A stretch of DNA of 64,000 bases from the NCBI RefSeq assembly GCF_019104745.1, contig NZ_JAHRWL010000002.1:508076-572075 (forward strand). Reading direction: 5' to 3'. How positions within the stretch are numbered: the first letter of the stretch is position 1; each line of letters starts with the position of its first letter. The notes beneath the pieces are model-generated. The model saw only the letters and a list, made by a program, of their open reading frames with translations. It was not told where the DNA came from and made no database searches. Positions 53,023 through 61,647 of the stretch are shown piece after piece. Source of the DNA: Thalassococcus arenae (lineage in GTDB: Bacteria; Pseudomonadota; Alphaproteobacteria; Rhodobacterales; Rhodobacteraceae). The position numbers and the translations under genes were made by a program.

Positions 53023-53985
53023 TCAATCGGTGGGCCGAAAGGCCGCGCCCCAGGGAAAACGGCCGACCTTGATGGTCTTGATCGCCTCGCGCTTGGCCAC
53101 GTCGACCACGGTCACATCGCCCGACACGCCGTTGGTCGTGAACAACAGCGACCGGTCGGCATTGAATTCCATGTGCCAGACCCTGCGGCCCACCAGGATG
53201 TAGTCCTCGACCGCGTATGTCGCGGCGTTCACGACCGCGACATGGTTCGAGGGTCCAAGAGCCACGAAGGCGTGGCTGTCGCCGGCGGTGAATTCGAACC
53301 CGACCGGCTGGACGCGGTCGGGATGCACGCCCTTGACCGCGAATTCGATCTTGGCCTTTTCGGCCTGTGTGGCGACGTCGAAGATCGTGATCGTGCCGCC
53401 GATTTCGGAAGACACCCACAATTCCGTGCCGTCCTTGACGAACTCGGCGTGGCGCGGACGCGAAGCGACCAGCGTGTTGGCAAAAAGCGACTGGCTTTCG
53501 GTGTCGATCCAATGCGCCATGTTGGTGGTTTCCGACGTGGTGATGGCGATCTTGCCGTCGGGGCTGACCGCCATGCCTTCGGGTTCGATGCCGACATCTA
53601 TCTGCGCCACCACGGTGCGGGTCTGCGTGTCGACCACCGTTGTGATCGCGTCATCCTCGTTGGCGATATAGAGATGGCGGTTGTCGGGATGCAGCACGAA
53701 TTGCTCGGGGTCCTCGCCCGAGGGCAGGTCGTGCAGGATTTCTCCTGTATCAGGGTCCATGACCTGCACCGCGTCGCTGTCCGACGCGCAGATATAGACC
53801 ACCGAATGATCCTTGGAGAAGGTGATGCCGCGCGGGCGCTCGCCGGTCGGGATGGTGCGGGTCACTTCCAGCGTCTCGATATCGATCACGCTGATCGTGT
53901 CGTCCTTTTCGTTGGTCACCCAGATTTCGTCCGCCAGGGCCGGGGACGCGAAAGCAAGCATCAGCAGGATCGGGGAAAGGTTCAT
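53023..53985 (-). CDS. PQQ-dependent catabolism-associated beta-propeller (YVTN) protein
   Basis: 320 residues. The signal peptide ends ALA (1-18). Seven YVTN-type blades follow: WVTNEKDDTISVID, YICASDSDAVQVMD, YIANEDDAITTVVD, then later GVSGDVTVVDVAK. This is the PQQ-linked propeller group. The last Met before the signal (53985) is the best start. Its gap to the upstream binding protein gene is 53 nt. Confidence 0.9.
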   Translation of the reverse strand: MNLSPILLMLAFASPALADEIWVTNEKDDTISVIDIETLEVTRTIPTGERPRGITFSKDHSVVYICASDSDAVQVMDPDTGEILHDLPSGEDPEQFVLHPDNRHLYIANEDDAITTVVDTQTRTVVAQIDVGIEPEGMAVSPDGKIAITTSETTNMAHWIDTESQSLFANTLVASRPRHAEFVKDGTELWVSSEIGGTITIFDVATQAEKAKIEFAVKGVHPDRVQPVGFEFTAGDSHAFVALGPSNHVAVVNAATYAVEDYILVGRRVWHMEFNADRSLLFTTNGVSGDVTVVDVAKREAIKTIKVGRFPWGAAFRPTD

Positions 53986-54038
53986 TGCGTGGGTCCACTG
54001 GCCGGTGTTGCGCCGCGTATTTTCGAAAGAGAAGAAGA

Positions 54039-55205
54039 TCATGGCGTGAAGGCCTCGCAGCGGCTTTCCGGGGCATCGACGCCGAGCGTGTCCTGTTCAT
54101 TGACCTGATGCAGGAACCCCTCGAGCGGCGCCTGTGCCACCAGCGCCGAGCCGGTGACCAGCGGGATCGGCTGGCGCAACTGGCCGTTCCAGGGCCGGAA
54201 GGTCATCGGCCGGCCCTTGAAGCCGGCCAGTTCGAAATCCGGGCCCAGCAGAAAGGCGCGCAGGGTGGCGGGGTCGGCCGAACCGGTGCGCGTCACCGCC
54301 TCGCCGATGGCGCGCACGGCGGCCCAGGCGGCGTAGTCGCGGCTTTGCATGGCGCGGGCATTGGCCTTGACGAAGCGCGATTGAAGCTGCGCAGCACCCC
54401 ATTGTTCGACCACCCGGTCCCACGCCACCGGCATCAGCCCTTCGGACCCGGCGACCGGGCGCGGCTCCCACGTGTTGTAGGCGATGTAGCGGGCGAAATC
54501 GTTGGCCTCGTCGGCGACCAGCAGAACGTCGTGACGGCCGAGATCCTGGGTGAAAAGCGGCACTTCCTGGGCCGCGTTGCGGCGCATGTCGGCGTCGAAG
54601 GCCCAGACCTTGGCCGCGCCGATCTTCAGGCCGAACTTGGTGGCCGAGCGGTCGAGCGCCTCCGCGAATGCAGCGTCACCGGGTGATTGGCCCCGGACAA
54701 GCGCCAATGCGGTCCATCGACGGGCGACCAGGAACTGCATCAGCGCGTCGGCCAGCATCGCGCGCGAGGGCAGGGTATGAAGCAGATTGGCGCGGCAGCC
54801 CGTATCGCGCAGGTCGGTTTCGGCGGCGCTGGTGTTGAACAGCAACGCCCCGGCGGCTTCGGGCAGATCGGCGATGGCCTGCTGGGTCGCCGCCGGCGCA
54901 TCCAGCACCAGCAGCCGGCTTTCGCCGAGCGCCGCGCGCGCCGCGGCCAACAGATCTCCGCCCGGTGCGACCGAGGTGACCGCGAGCGTGTGGCTTTGCC
55001 CCAGAAAGCGCCCGGTCGTGGCGTTGTCGTCCACCGCCAGAAGCGCCCCGGCCAGCCCCAGGTCTTCCGGGATCGGATCGAGATTGGACAAGGTCGGCGG
55101 CGGCTCCACCTCGAGGCGGAGGTAGTGCATCGACACCTCGACCGCACTTGCCGCCGCAGCGGACAGACCGACCAGGACCGACAATGCGGCCAGCAGGGTT
55201 TTCAT
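54039..55205 (-). CDS. ABC-type binding protein of the PQQ-alcohol dehydrogenase system
   Basis: 388 residues. The signal peptide ends ASA (about 1-20). The fold is periplasmic binding protein type I-like (VSMHYLRLEVE start; LFNTSAAETDLRD; VLLVADEANDFARY; YNTWEPRPV). These features match the PQQ-ABC binding group (TIGR03863 from memory). GGGAGG precedes the ATG. It is first in the five-gene unit leading to the exporter permease. The ligand is unknown. Confidence 0.87.
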   Translation of the reverse strand: MKTLLAALSVLVGLSAAAASAVEVSMHYLRLEVEPPPTLSNLDPIPEDLGLAGALLAVDDNATTGRFLGQSHTLAVTSVAPGGDLLAAARAALGESRLLVLDAPAATQQAIADLPEAAGALLFNTSAAETDLRDTGCRANLLHTLPSRAMLADALMQFLVARRWTALALVRGQSPGDAAFAEALDRSATKFGLKIGAAKVWAFDADMRRNAAQEVPLFTQDLGRHDVLLVADEANDFARYIAYNTWEPRPVAGSEGLMPVAWDRVVEQWGAAQLQSRFVKANARAMQSRDYAAWAAVRAIGEAVTRTGSADPATLRAFLLGPDFELAGFKGRPMTFRPWNGQLRQPIPLVTGSALVAQAPLEGFLHQVNEQDTLGVDAPESRCEAFTP

Positions 55206-55394
55206 CGCGCCTCCCTTTTCGAGGACGGTATCGGTTGCGGGCGCGCGCTCAATACGACCAATGTCGCAGCGCGGTGGCGCCGGTTCCCGCGGGCGCGCCA
55301 CGAAAGTCCCATTTCCGCATCGCGCGCGGTTTCCTATCAAGGCGTCAAGGCGCAGGCGCGTGCAAACGGGCGCGTGCAAAGAGGAGACGGAAAG

Positions 55395-56093
55395 ATGGGA
55401 AAGACGATGCGGATCACGGCGCTGGCGACGGCGATGTCGGTTGCGATGGCGGGGCAGGGCCTGGGTCATGGCGATGTCGCGCCGCAGGCTGTGGACACCA
55501 CGGGTCTGCCGGAAACGGGCGAGGAATGGCTGACCGAAAACCCCTATCGGGCCGAGGCGGTGGGCGAGGAGACCTGGGCGCTGGCGATCGAGATCGGCGC
55601 GTCCGGCTACAACCAGAACTGCGCGCGGTGCCACGGGCTCGAGGCGATTTCGGGCGGGCTCGCACCGGACCTGCGCTATCTGGAGGCCGAGGAATACGGC
55701 GACGAATGGTATGTCGAGCGTTTCAGGGAGGGCTACACCCAGAATGGCATCACCAAGATGCCGGCCTTCGGCGAATTGCTGGGGCAGGAAGCCGCCTGGG
55801 CGATCCGCACCTATATCGAGACGCGCCCCGACGATGGCAGCATGGAAGACGTGGCGGACGAGTTGAAGGCCATCCGCGACACGCTTGCAGGCTGGGCGAC
55901 CGATCCCGGCGGCGCCGATCCCGACGCCGTGAAGACGCGGCTCGACGAGATCGCGGGCAGCATCGAGACCTTGTCGGGCGCGCCGGTGGCCGACAGTGCG
56001 GCCAGCCGCGCCTACGCGCTGATCGACGGTACGGAAGGTGCCTATGCACGGGCGGCCGAGGCCTTGACCATCGGCTTGTCGGCGGCAAACTGA
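55395..56093 (+). CDS. c-type cytochrome, likely acceptor for the PQQ dehydrogenase
   Basis: 232 residues. The signal peptide ends GLG (about 1-24), and the mature protein starts HGDVAPQ. The haem motif CARCH is at 76-80, and a methionine ligand is in ITKMPAFGELL. The C-terminal half (about 130-232) is a helical extension with no second haem. GGAGACGGAAAG precedes the ATG at 55395. It resembles cytochrome c550/c-L of methanol-type systems. Confidence 0.87.
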   Translation: MGKTMRITALATAMSVAMAGQGLGHGDVAPQAVDTTGLPETGEEWLTENPYRAEAVGEETWALAIEIGASGYNQNCARCHGLEAISGGLAPDLRYLEAEEYGDEWYVERFREGYTQNGITKMPAFGELLGQEAAWAIRTYIETRPDDGSMEDVADELKAIRDTLAGWATDPGGADPDAVKTRLDEIAGSIETLSGAPVADSAASRAYALIDGTEGAYARAAEALTIGLSAAN

Positions 56094-56125
56094 CAGCGTT
56101 CGTCAACGCGGCAGGGGAGAGCCGG

Positions 56126-57052
56126 GTGACAAAAATCTGGTCAGATTTTTGCAAAAGCCTTGCAAGGCTTTTCGCGCCGGCGGCCTTTGCGGCGCTGACG
56201 GCCGGGGCTGCTCTGGCGGCGGATCCGTGCGCCGATCATGTGCCCCAGCCCAAGCCGCAGAATGCCAGCCGTGACATCGTCGGTCAGGACATCGACCAGA
56301 TCACCGAGCGCGGCTACATGACCTTCGCGGTCTACGAGGATCATGCGCCCTACAGCTGGGAAGACCGCGGTCAACCGCGCGGCGTCGACGTGGAAATCGC
56401 CCGGCTGATCGCGGCGTATATCGGTGTCGAGGCGCGTTTCCGCTTTGTCGCCGCGGGCGAGAACCTGGATGCCGACCTGCGCCACAACATCTGGCAGGGG
56501 CCGATCCTGGGCGGGGCGGTCAGCAATGTCATGCTGCGCGTGCCTTACGATTCCAGCTTTCAATGCCGGGTCGAGCAGGTCGTGTTTCCCGGCCAGTACC
56601 AGGTGGAATCGCTGGCCATCGCCTATTCCGAGGCGTCTTATCCGGACAGCAAGCCGGTGCCGGCCTATTTCCGTTTCGACACGGTTGCGGTCGAGAACGA
56701 TTCGATCGCCGATTTCTACCTGACCTCCTTTGCCGGCGGGCAGACTGCGGCCGGGGTGCGGCGCTATCCGTCCATGCAAGCGGCGATGGCGGCGCTGAAC
56801 GCGGGTGAGGTGATGGCGGCGATGGGTCCCCTGGCGCAACTGGAATATTTCGCCGCGGATGGCGTGGCGATCCACCAGCCGCCGCTGCCGGGGCTTGCGC
56901 GGTCGCAATGGACATTGGGCGCGGCGGTGCATTTCGCCTACCGCCCGCTCAGCTACACGGTGGGTGACGCGGTGACCGAGGCGCTGTCGGACGGGCGGAT
57001 CGCCGGGATCTTCGCGGCATACGGTCTGACCCATAAACCGCCGGAATGGTGA
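56126..57052 (+). CDS. MxaJ/XoxJ-like periplasmic binding protein
   Basis: 308 residues from the GTG at 56126 (AGGGGAGA upstream). It matches the quinoprotein-dehydrogenase-associated SBP_bac_3 group: MTFAVYEDHAPYSWEDRGQP, GVDVEIARLIAAYIGVEARF, RHNIWQGP, and QAAMAALNAGEVMAAMGPLA. The protein may help load or activate the dehydrogenase. The first codons (56131-56172) are a double-hairpin repeat. It is 32 nt after the cytochrome gene. Confidence 0.88.
   Translation: MTKIWSDFCKSLARLFAPAAFAALTAGAALAADPCADHVPQPKPQNASRDIVGQDIDQITERGYMTFAVYEDHAPYSWEDRGQPRGVDVEIARLIAAYIGVEARFRFVAAGENLDADLRHNIWQGPILGGAVSNVMLRVPYDSSFQCRVEQVVFPGQYQVESLAIAYSEASYPDSKPVPAYFRFDTVAVENDSIADFYLTSFAGGQTAAGVRRYPSMQAAMAALNAGEVMAAMGPLAQLEYFAADGVAIHQPPLPGLARSQWTLGAAVHFAYRPLSYTVGDAVTEALSDGRIAGIFAAYGLTHKPPEW
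56131..56172 (+). repeat. Double-hairpin repeat, copy 1 (inside the XoxJ-like gene)
   Basis: AAAAATCTG-GT-CAGATTTTT (56131-56150) and AAAAGCCTTGCAAGGCTTTT (56153-56172) are perfect palindromes separated by GC. It encodes residues 2-16 of the protein. A relative is at 62777-62821. Confidence 0.9.
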
Positions 57053-57138
57053 GGCAAACGTTTCGGCGTAGGCCATTGGTCTAATATGCCCCGCGGGGCG
57101 GCGCGCCTAGGCTGGCGCCACATGGAAGGAAGTTCTTC

Positions 57139-57657
57139 ATGCAGATGAGCGATTCCCGGGAAATCAACGCCCCGCGGGAGATGGTCTGGGCGGCGATCCT
57201 CAGCCCCGAGGTCCTGAAGGAATGCGTGCCGGGTTGCACGGAGCTGACCGGCTCACCCGAAGAGGGTTTCGAGGCCACGGTCGTGCAAAAGGTCGGCCCG
57301 GTGAAAGCCACTTTCAAGGGCCAGGTCCTGCTGGAAAACATGGACGCGCCCAACACGGTCACCCTGAACGGCGAGGGCAAGGGCGGGGCCGCCGGATTCG
57401 CCAAGGGCGGCGCGGTGGTGCGGCTGGAACCGACCGACGGCGGAACGATGCTGCATTACGATGTCGAGGCCAAGGTCGGCGGCAAGCTGGCACAGCTTGG
57501 CAGCCGCATCATCGACGGCTTTGCAAAGAAGATGGCCGATCAGTTCTTTCAGAATTTCCAGGAGGCCATCGAAGGCCCCTCGGACGCGGCGAAAGCCGAG
57601 GAAGGCCACGGCACCGAAAACAAGAAGAAGGGCTGGTTCAAGCGGCTTGTGTCGTAG
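57139..57657 (+). CDS. coxG: CoxG-like protein (SRPBCC fold)
   Basis: 172 residues. INAPREMVWAAILSPEVLKECVPGC and GPVKATFKGQVLL match CO dehydrogenase subunit G proteins. The C-terminus is a charged tail. CoxG-like proteins recruit the enzyme to the membrane or help in maturation. GGAAGG lies upstream. It begins the coxG-coxS-coxL-coxM run, 87 nt after the XoxJ-like gene. Confidence 0.87.
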   Translation: MQMSDSREINAPREMVWAAILSPEVLKECVPGCTELTGSPEEGFEATVVQKVGPVKATFKGQVLLENMDAPNTVTLNGEGKGGAAGFAKGGAVVRLEPTDGGTMLHYDVEAKVGGKLAQLGSRIIDGFAKKMADQFFQNFQEAIEGPSDAAKAEEGHGTENKKKGWFKRLVS

Positions 57658-57705
57658 AGTGCTTTTCAAGATCGATTTCGATTGAATTCCCAAGGGAGGA
57701 GAAAA

Positions 57706-58191
57706 ATGGCGGAAGTGACGATGACGGTGAACGGCAAGTCCGTGACCCGTTCGGTCAAGGGCAATACCCTGATGACCGATTTCCTGCGCGACGATCTGCG
57801 GCTGACCGGCACCCATGTGGGCTGCGATACCAGCCAGTGCGGCGCCTGCGTGATCCATGTGAACGGCGAGGCGGTCAAGGCCTGCACGATGTTCGCCGCC
57901 GAGGCGGACGGCGCCGAGGTCAAGACCATCGAGGGCATGGCCAATGCCGACGGATCGCTGTCGGTGATCCAGCAGGCGTTCCAGGATCACCACGGTCTGC
58001 AATGCGGGTTCTGCACGCCGGGCATGGTGATGAGCGCCGCTGCGCTGCTCAAGGAAAATCCCAAGCCGACCGAGCACGAGATCCGCGACTACCTGGAGGG
58101 CAATATCTGTCGCTGCACCGGGTATCACAACATCGTCAAGGCGATCATGGCGGCGTCCGGCCAGGATGTGAGCGCGATCGCGGCCGAGTGA
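57706..58191 (+). CDS. coxS: Molybdenum hydroxylase small subunit, two [2Fe-2S] centres
   Basis: 161 residues. Cys40, Cys45, Cys48 and Cys60 bind the plant-type cluster. Cys100, Cys103, Cys135 and Cys137 bind the second cluster ([14 protein letters not shown]). It passes electrons from the Mo site to FAD. GGGAGGAG precedes the ATG at 57706. A large palindrome lies between it and coxL. Confidence 0.94.
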   Translation: MAEVTMTVNGKSVTRSVKGNTLMTDFLRDDLRLTGTHVGCDTSQCGACVIHVNGEAVKACTMFAAEADGAEVKTIEGMANADGSLSVIQQAFQDHHGLQCGFCTPGMVMSAAALLKENPKPTEHEIRDYLEGNICRCTGYHNIVKAIMAASGQDVSAIAAE

Positions 58192-58198
58192 ATTGAGC

Positions 58199-58270
58199 TT
58201 GAGGTGCGTGCAAGCACGCATCCTACCTAGAACCGACTGTAGGGTGCGTGTCTGCACGCACCGACCTCAA
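58199..58270. repeat. 72-bp palindrome with nested hairpins between coxS and coxL
   Basis: The outer arms are TTGAGG (58199-58204) and CCTCAA (58265-58270). Nested are TGCGTG/CACGCA (58205-58220) and GGTGCGTG/CACGCACC (58243-58262). The two arms are imperfect inverted copies of each other, so the DNA can form a cruciform or two RNA hairpins. It ends 14 nt before the coxL ATG. Confidence 0.88.
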
Positions 58271-58284
58271 GGGGAGGAACTTAC

Positions 58285-60645
58285 ATGCCGAAGGATCATG
58301 GAATCGGCGCAAGCCCGAAGCGGCGCGAGGACGTCCGCTTTCTGACCGGCGCCGGTCAATACACCGACGACATCAACGTGCACGGCCAGGCATATGTCTA
58401 TTTCCTGCGTTCCGACGTCGCGCATGGCAAGATCAACAGCATCGACACCTCGGCCGCGGCATCGATGCCCGGCGTGGTGCGCATCTTCACCGGCGCCGAT
58501 TTCGAAGGCGTGGGCGGTCTGCCCTGCGGCTGGCAGGTCACCGACCGGTTCGGCGAAGTGATGAAGGAACCCGCCCATCCGGTTCTGGCGCAGGGCAAGG
58601 TGCGCCATGTCGGCGACCCGATCGCCGCGGTGGTTGCCGACAGCCTGGAAGAGGCGCGCAACGCCGCCGAGGCGATCGTGCTGGACATCAGCGAACTGCC
58701 AGCGGTCATGGACATGAAGGCGGCCGTTGCGGGCGGGACGCTGGTGCATGACGATCTGGGCACCAACCTGTGCTACGACTGGGGCTTCGTCGAGGACAAT
58801 CGCGAGGCGGTGGACAAGGCCATCAAGAGCGCCGCGCATGTCACCACGCTGGAGCTGGTGAACCAGCGCCTGGTCGCCAACCCGATGGAGCCGCGTGTGG
58901 CGGTGGGCGATTACAACCGCGCCAACGGTGAATCCACGCTCTACACCACCAGCCAGAACCCGCACGTGATCCGGCTGCTGATGGGTGCCTTCGTGCTGGG
59001 CATTCCCGAGCACAAGCTGCGCGTCGTGGCACCGGATGTGGGCGGCGGTTTCGGCACCAAGATCTTTCACTATGCCGAAGAGGCGTTCTGCACCTTCGCG
59101 GCCAAGGCCTGCAACCGCCCGGTCAAGTGGACGGCCAGCCGGTCCGAGGCGTTCATGTCGGATGCCCATGGCCGCGACCACGTCACCAAGATCGAACTGG
59201 CGCTGGACGCGGACAACAACTTTACCGCCATCCGCACCGAGACCTTCGCGAATATGGGCGCCTACCTGTCGACCTTCGCGCCGTCGGTGCCGACCTGGCT
59301 GCACGGCACGCTGATGGCCGGGAACTACAAGACCCCGCTGATCTACGTGAACGTCAAGGCGGTCTTCACCAACACCGTTCCGGTCGATGCCTATCGCGGC
59401 GCGGGCCGGCCCGAGGCGACGTTCCAGCTGGAGCGCGTGATCGACAAGGCGGCGCGCGAACTGGGTGTCGATCCGATCGCGTTGCGGCGGCAGAACTTCA
59501 TCACCGAGTTCCCCTATGCGACCCCGGTCGCGGTGGAATACGACACCGGCGATTACGTCGCCACGATGGACAAGCTTGAAGAGATCGCCGACGTCAAGGG
59601 CTTTGCTGCAAGGCGGGCGGAAAGCGAAAAGCGCGGCAAGCTGCGCGGCCTGGGCGTGAACTGCTACATCGAGGCCTGTGGCATCGCGCCGTCGAACCTG
59701 GTGGGCCAGCTGGGCGCGCGGGCGGGGCTGTATGACGCTGCCACCGTGCGGGTCAACGCCACCGGTACGATCAGCGTCATGGTCGGCGCCCACAGCCACG
59801 GACAGGGTCACGAGACGACCTTCCCGCAAGTGGTGGCCGAGATGCTGGGCATCGACGAAAGCATGATCGACATCGTGCACGGCGACAGCAGCAAAATCCC
59901 GTTCGGCATGGGCACCTACGGTTCGCGGTCGCTGGCCGTGTGCGGCAGCGCGATGGTGCGGGCGACCGAGAAGATCATCAACAAGGCCAAGAAGATCGCG
60001 GCCCACCTGATGGAAGCCTCGGAAGCCGATATCGAGCTGAAGAACGGCCAGTTCACCGTCGCGGGCACCGACAAGTCGGTGGCCTGGGGCGATGTCACGC
60101 TGGCGGCCTACGTGCCGCACAACTACCCGCTCGAGGATATCGAACCGGGGCTGGAGGAGACCGCGTTCTACGATCCGGCCAACTTCACCTATCCCGCCGG
60201 CGCCTATGCCTGCGAGGTCGAGGTCGATCCCGAGACCGGCAAGGTCACGATCGAGCGGTTCAGCGCGGCGGATGATTTCGGTAACGTGGTCAACCCGATG
60301 ATCGTCAGCGGCCAGGTCCATGGCGGGCTGGCCCAGGGCATCGGGCAGGCGTTGCTGGAAAACTGCGCCTATGACGAGAACGGCCAGCTGCTGTCGGCGT
60401 CCTACATGGATTACGCCATGCCGCGCGCCGACGATGTGCCGTTCTACGCGGTCGATCATTCCTGCCAGACGCCGTGCACCCACAACCCGCTCGGGGTGAA
60501 GGGCTGCGGCGAGGCTGGGGCCATCGGATCGCCGCCATCGGTCATCAACGCGGTGATCGACGCGCTGCAATCGGGCGGTCACAACGTGACGCATATCGAC
60601 ATGCCCGCCTCGCCGTCGCGCGTCTGGGCGGCAATGCACGGCTGA
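58285..60645 (+). CDS. coxL: Molybdenum hydroxylase large subunit, form II CoxL
   Basis: 786 residues, xanthine-oxidase family. AYRGAGR at 369-375 is the form II signature; true CO dehydrogenases (form I) have AYxCSFR. The catalytic Glu is in [11 protein letters not shown] near residue 742. It binds the molybdopterin cytosine dinucleotide. It may oxidise CO weakly or another substrate such as an aldehyde. The order S-L-M fits form II clusters. GGGGAGG precedes the ATG. Confidence 0.92.
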   Translation: MPKDHGIGASPKRREDVRFLTGAGQYTDDINVHGQAYVYFLRSDVAHGKINSIDTSAAASMPGVVRIFTGADFEGVGGLPCGWQVTDRFGEVMKEPAHPVLAQGKVRHVGDPIAAVVADSLEEARNAAEAIVLDISELPAVMDMKAAVAGGTLVHDDLGTNLCYDWGFVEDNREAVDKAIKSAAHVTTLELVNQRLVANPMEPRVAVGDYNRANGESTLYTTSQNPHVIRLLMGAFVLGIPEHKLRVVAPDVGGGFGTKIFHYAEEAFCTFAAKACNRPVKWTASRSEAFMSDAHGRDHVTKIELALDADNNFTAIRTETFANMGAYLSTFAPSVPTWLHGTLMAGNYKTPLIYVNVKAVFTNTVPVDAYRGAGRPEATFQLERVIDKAARELGVDPIALRRQNFITEFPYATPVAVEYDTGDYVATMDKLEEIADVKGFAARRAESEKRGKLRGLGVNCYIEACGIAPSNLVGQLGARAGLYDAATVRVNATGTISVMVGAHSHGQGHETTFPQVVAEMLGIDESMIDIVHGDSSKIPFGMGTYGSRSLAVCGSAMVRATEKIINKAKKIAAHLMEASEADIELKNGQFTVAGTDKSVAWGDVTLAAYVPHNYPLEDIEPGLEETAFYDPANFTYPAGAYACEVEVDPETGKVTIERFSAADDFGNVVNPMIVSGQVHGGLAQGIGQALLENCAYDENGQLLSASYMDYAMPRADDVPFYAVDHSCQTPCTHNPLGVKGCGEAGAIGSPPSVINAVIDALQSGGHNVTHIDMPASPSRVWAAMHG

Positions 60646-60657
60646 TCAAGCGTGGGT

Positions 60658-60707
60658 GCGAGGGGCCAGCCCCTCGCGCTCCCCGGAGTTTATCTGGCAA
60701 GATGAAG
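60658..60707 (-). repeat. Composite intergenic repeat, copy E (reverse)
   Basis: On the minus strand: CTTCATCTTGCC, then AAACTCCGGGG, then a hairpin GCGAGGGGC/GCCCCTCGC (60658-60677). It lies between coxL and coxM inside the same transcription unit. Confidence 0.85.
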
Positions 60708-60747
60708 GGGCAAGGCCCTTTCGGACGGCCAAGGGAGGAAAGACAAG

Positions 60748-61536
60748 ATGTACTCATTCGACATGGTACGGCCCACGAGCGTCGCGGATGCGGTCAAGGC
60801 TTTGGGCAAGGACGAGGCGCAGCCGCTTGGCGGCGGACAGACGCTGATCCCGACACTCAAGCAGCGGCTGGCCAGCCCGTCGGTTCTGGTGAGCCTTGGC
60901 GGCATCGCCGAGATCAGGGGCGTGTGCAAGGACGACGCCGGGCGGGTCTGTATCGGCGGCGCCACGACCCACGCAACCGTCGCACGCGAAGCGGCAGCGC
61001 ATTATCCGGCCTTGGCAAGTCTGGCGGCCAATATCGGCGATCCGGCAGTGCGCAACCGTGGCACGATCGGCGGGTCACTGGCCAACAACGACCCCTCGGC
61101 CTGTTATCCGTCGGCGGCGCTGGCTTCGGGCGCGACGATCGTCACCAATGCCCGCGAAATCGCGGCGGACGACTATTTCCAGGGCATGTTCGCCACCGCG
61201 CTGAACGAGGGCGAGATCATCACCGAGGTGAAATTCCCGGTGCCCGAGAAAGCCGCCTACATGAAGTTCGAACAGCCCGCGTCGCGCTTTGCGCTGGTGG
61301 GTGTGTTCGTGGCCAAATACGCCGATGGCGTGCGCGTCGCCGTGACCGGTGCATCGGAAGGCGGCGTGTTCCGCTGGTCCGAGGCCGAGGCGGCATTGTC
61401 GTCGAATTTCTCGGCCGATGCGGTGTCGGGGCTGTCGCTTTCGGGCGATGGCATGATTTCCGACCTGCACGGCTCGGGCGCCTATCGCGCCCATCTCGTG
61501 GGCGTGATGACCAAGCGCGCGGTCGCGGCAGCCTGA
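60748..61536 (+). CDS. coxM: Molybdenum hydroxylase FAD-binding medium subunit
   Basis: 262 residues. GGGQTLIPTLKQRL (about 32-45) and NRGTIGGSLANNDPSA (about 107-122) bind FAD. It carries electrons from the iron-sulfur subunit to the acceptor. GGGAGG precedes the ATG. It is last in the cox run, with a terminator 40 nt after. Confidence 0.93.
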   Translation: MYSFDMVRPTSVADAVKALGKDEAQPLGGGQTLIPTLKQRLASPSVLVSLGGIAEIRGVCKDDAGRVCIGGATTHATVAREAAAHYPALASLAANIGDPAVRNRGTIGGSLANNDPSACYPSAALASGATIVTNAREIAADDYFQGMFATALNEGEIITEVKFPVPEKAAYMKFEQPASRFALVGVFVAKYADGVRVAVTGASEGGVFRWSEAEAALSSNFSADAVSGLSLSGDGMISDLHGSGAYRAHLVGVMTKRAVAAA

Positions 61537-61575
61537 CGACCCGGCGCCCCGGTCCGTCTGGGGCGTTCAAAGCCA

Positions 61576-61613
61576 GCCCCCGTGCCGTCTTGCCGGTGCG
61601 GGGGCGTCTTGTT
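61576..61613 (+). terminator. Terminator between coxM and prfB
   Basis: GCCCCCG (61576-61582) pairs with CGGGGGC (61599-61605), with further inner pairs. GTCTTGTT follows. Confidence 0.65.
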
Positions 61614-61647
61614 ATCAGGCGGGACCGCAACCATCGAGTGATCCGCC

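Noticed and set aside
57089-57100. GCCCCGCGGGGC palindrome upstream of coxG
   Set aside because: Short GC palindromes are common by chance at this base composition, and no second copy or regulator context supports it.
58267-60639. 790-residue minus-strand open frame opposite coxL
   Set aside because: Antisense shadow of a large subunit with clear catalytic motifs.
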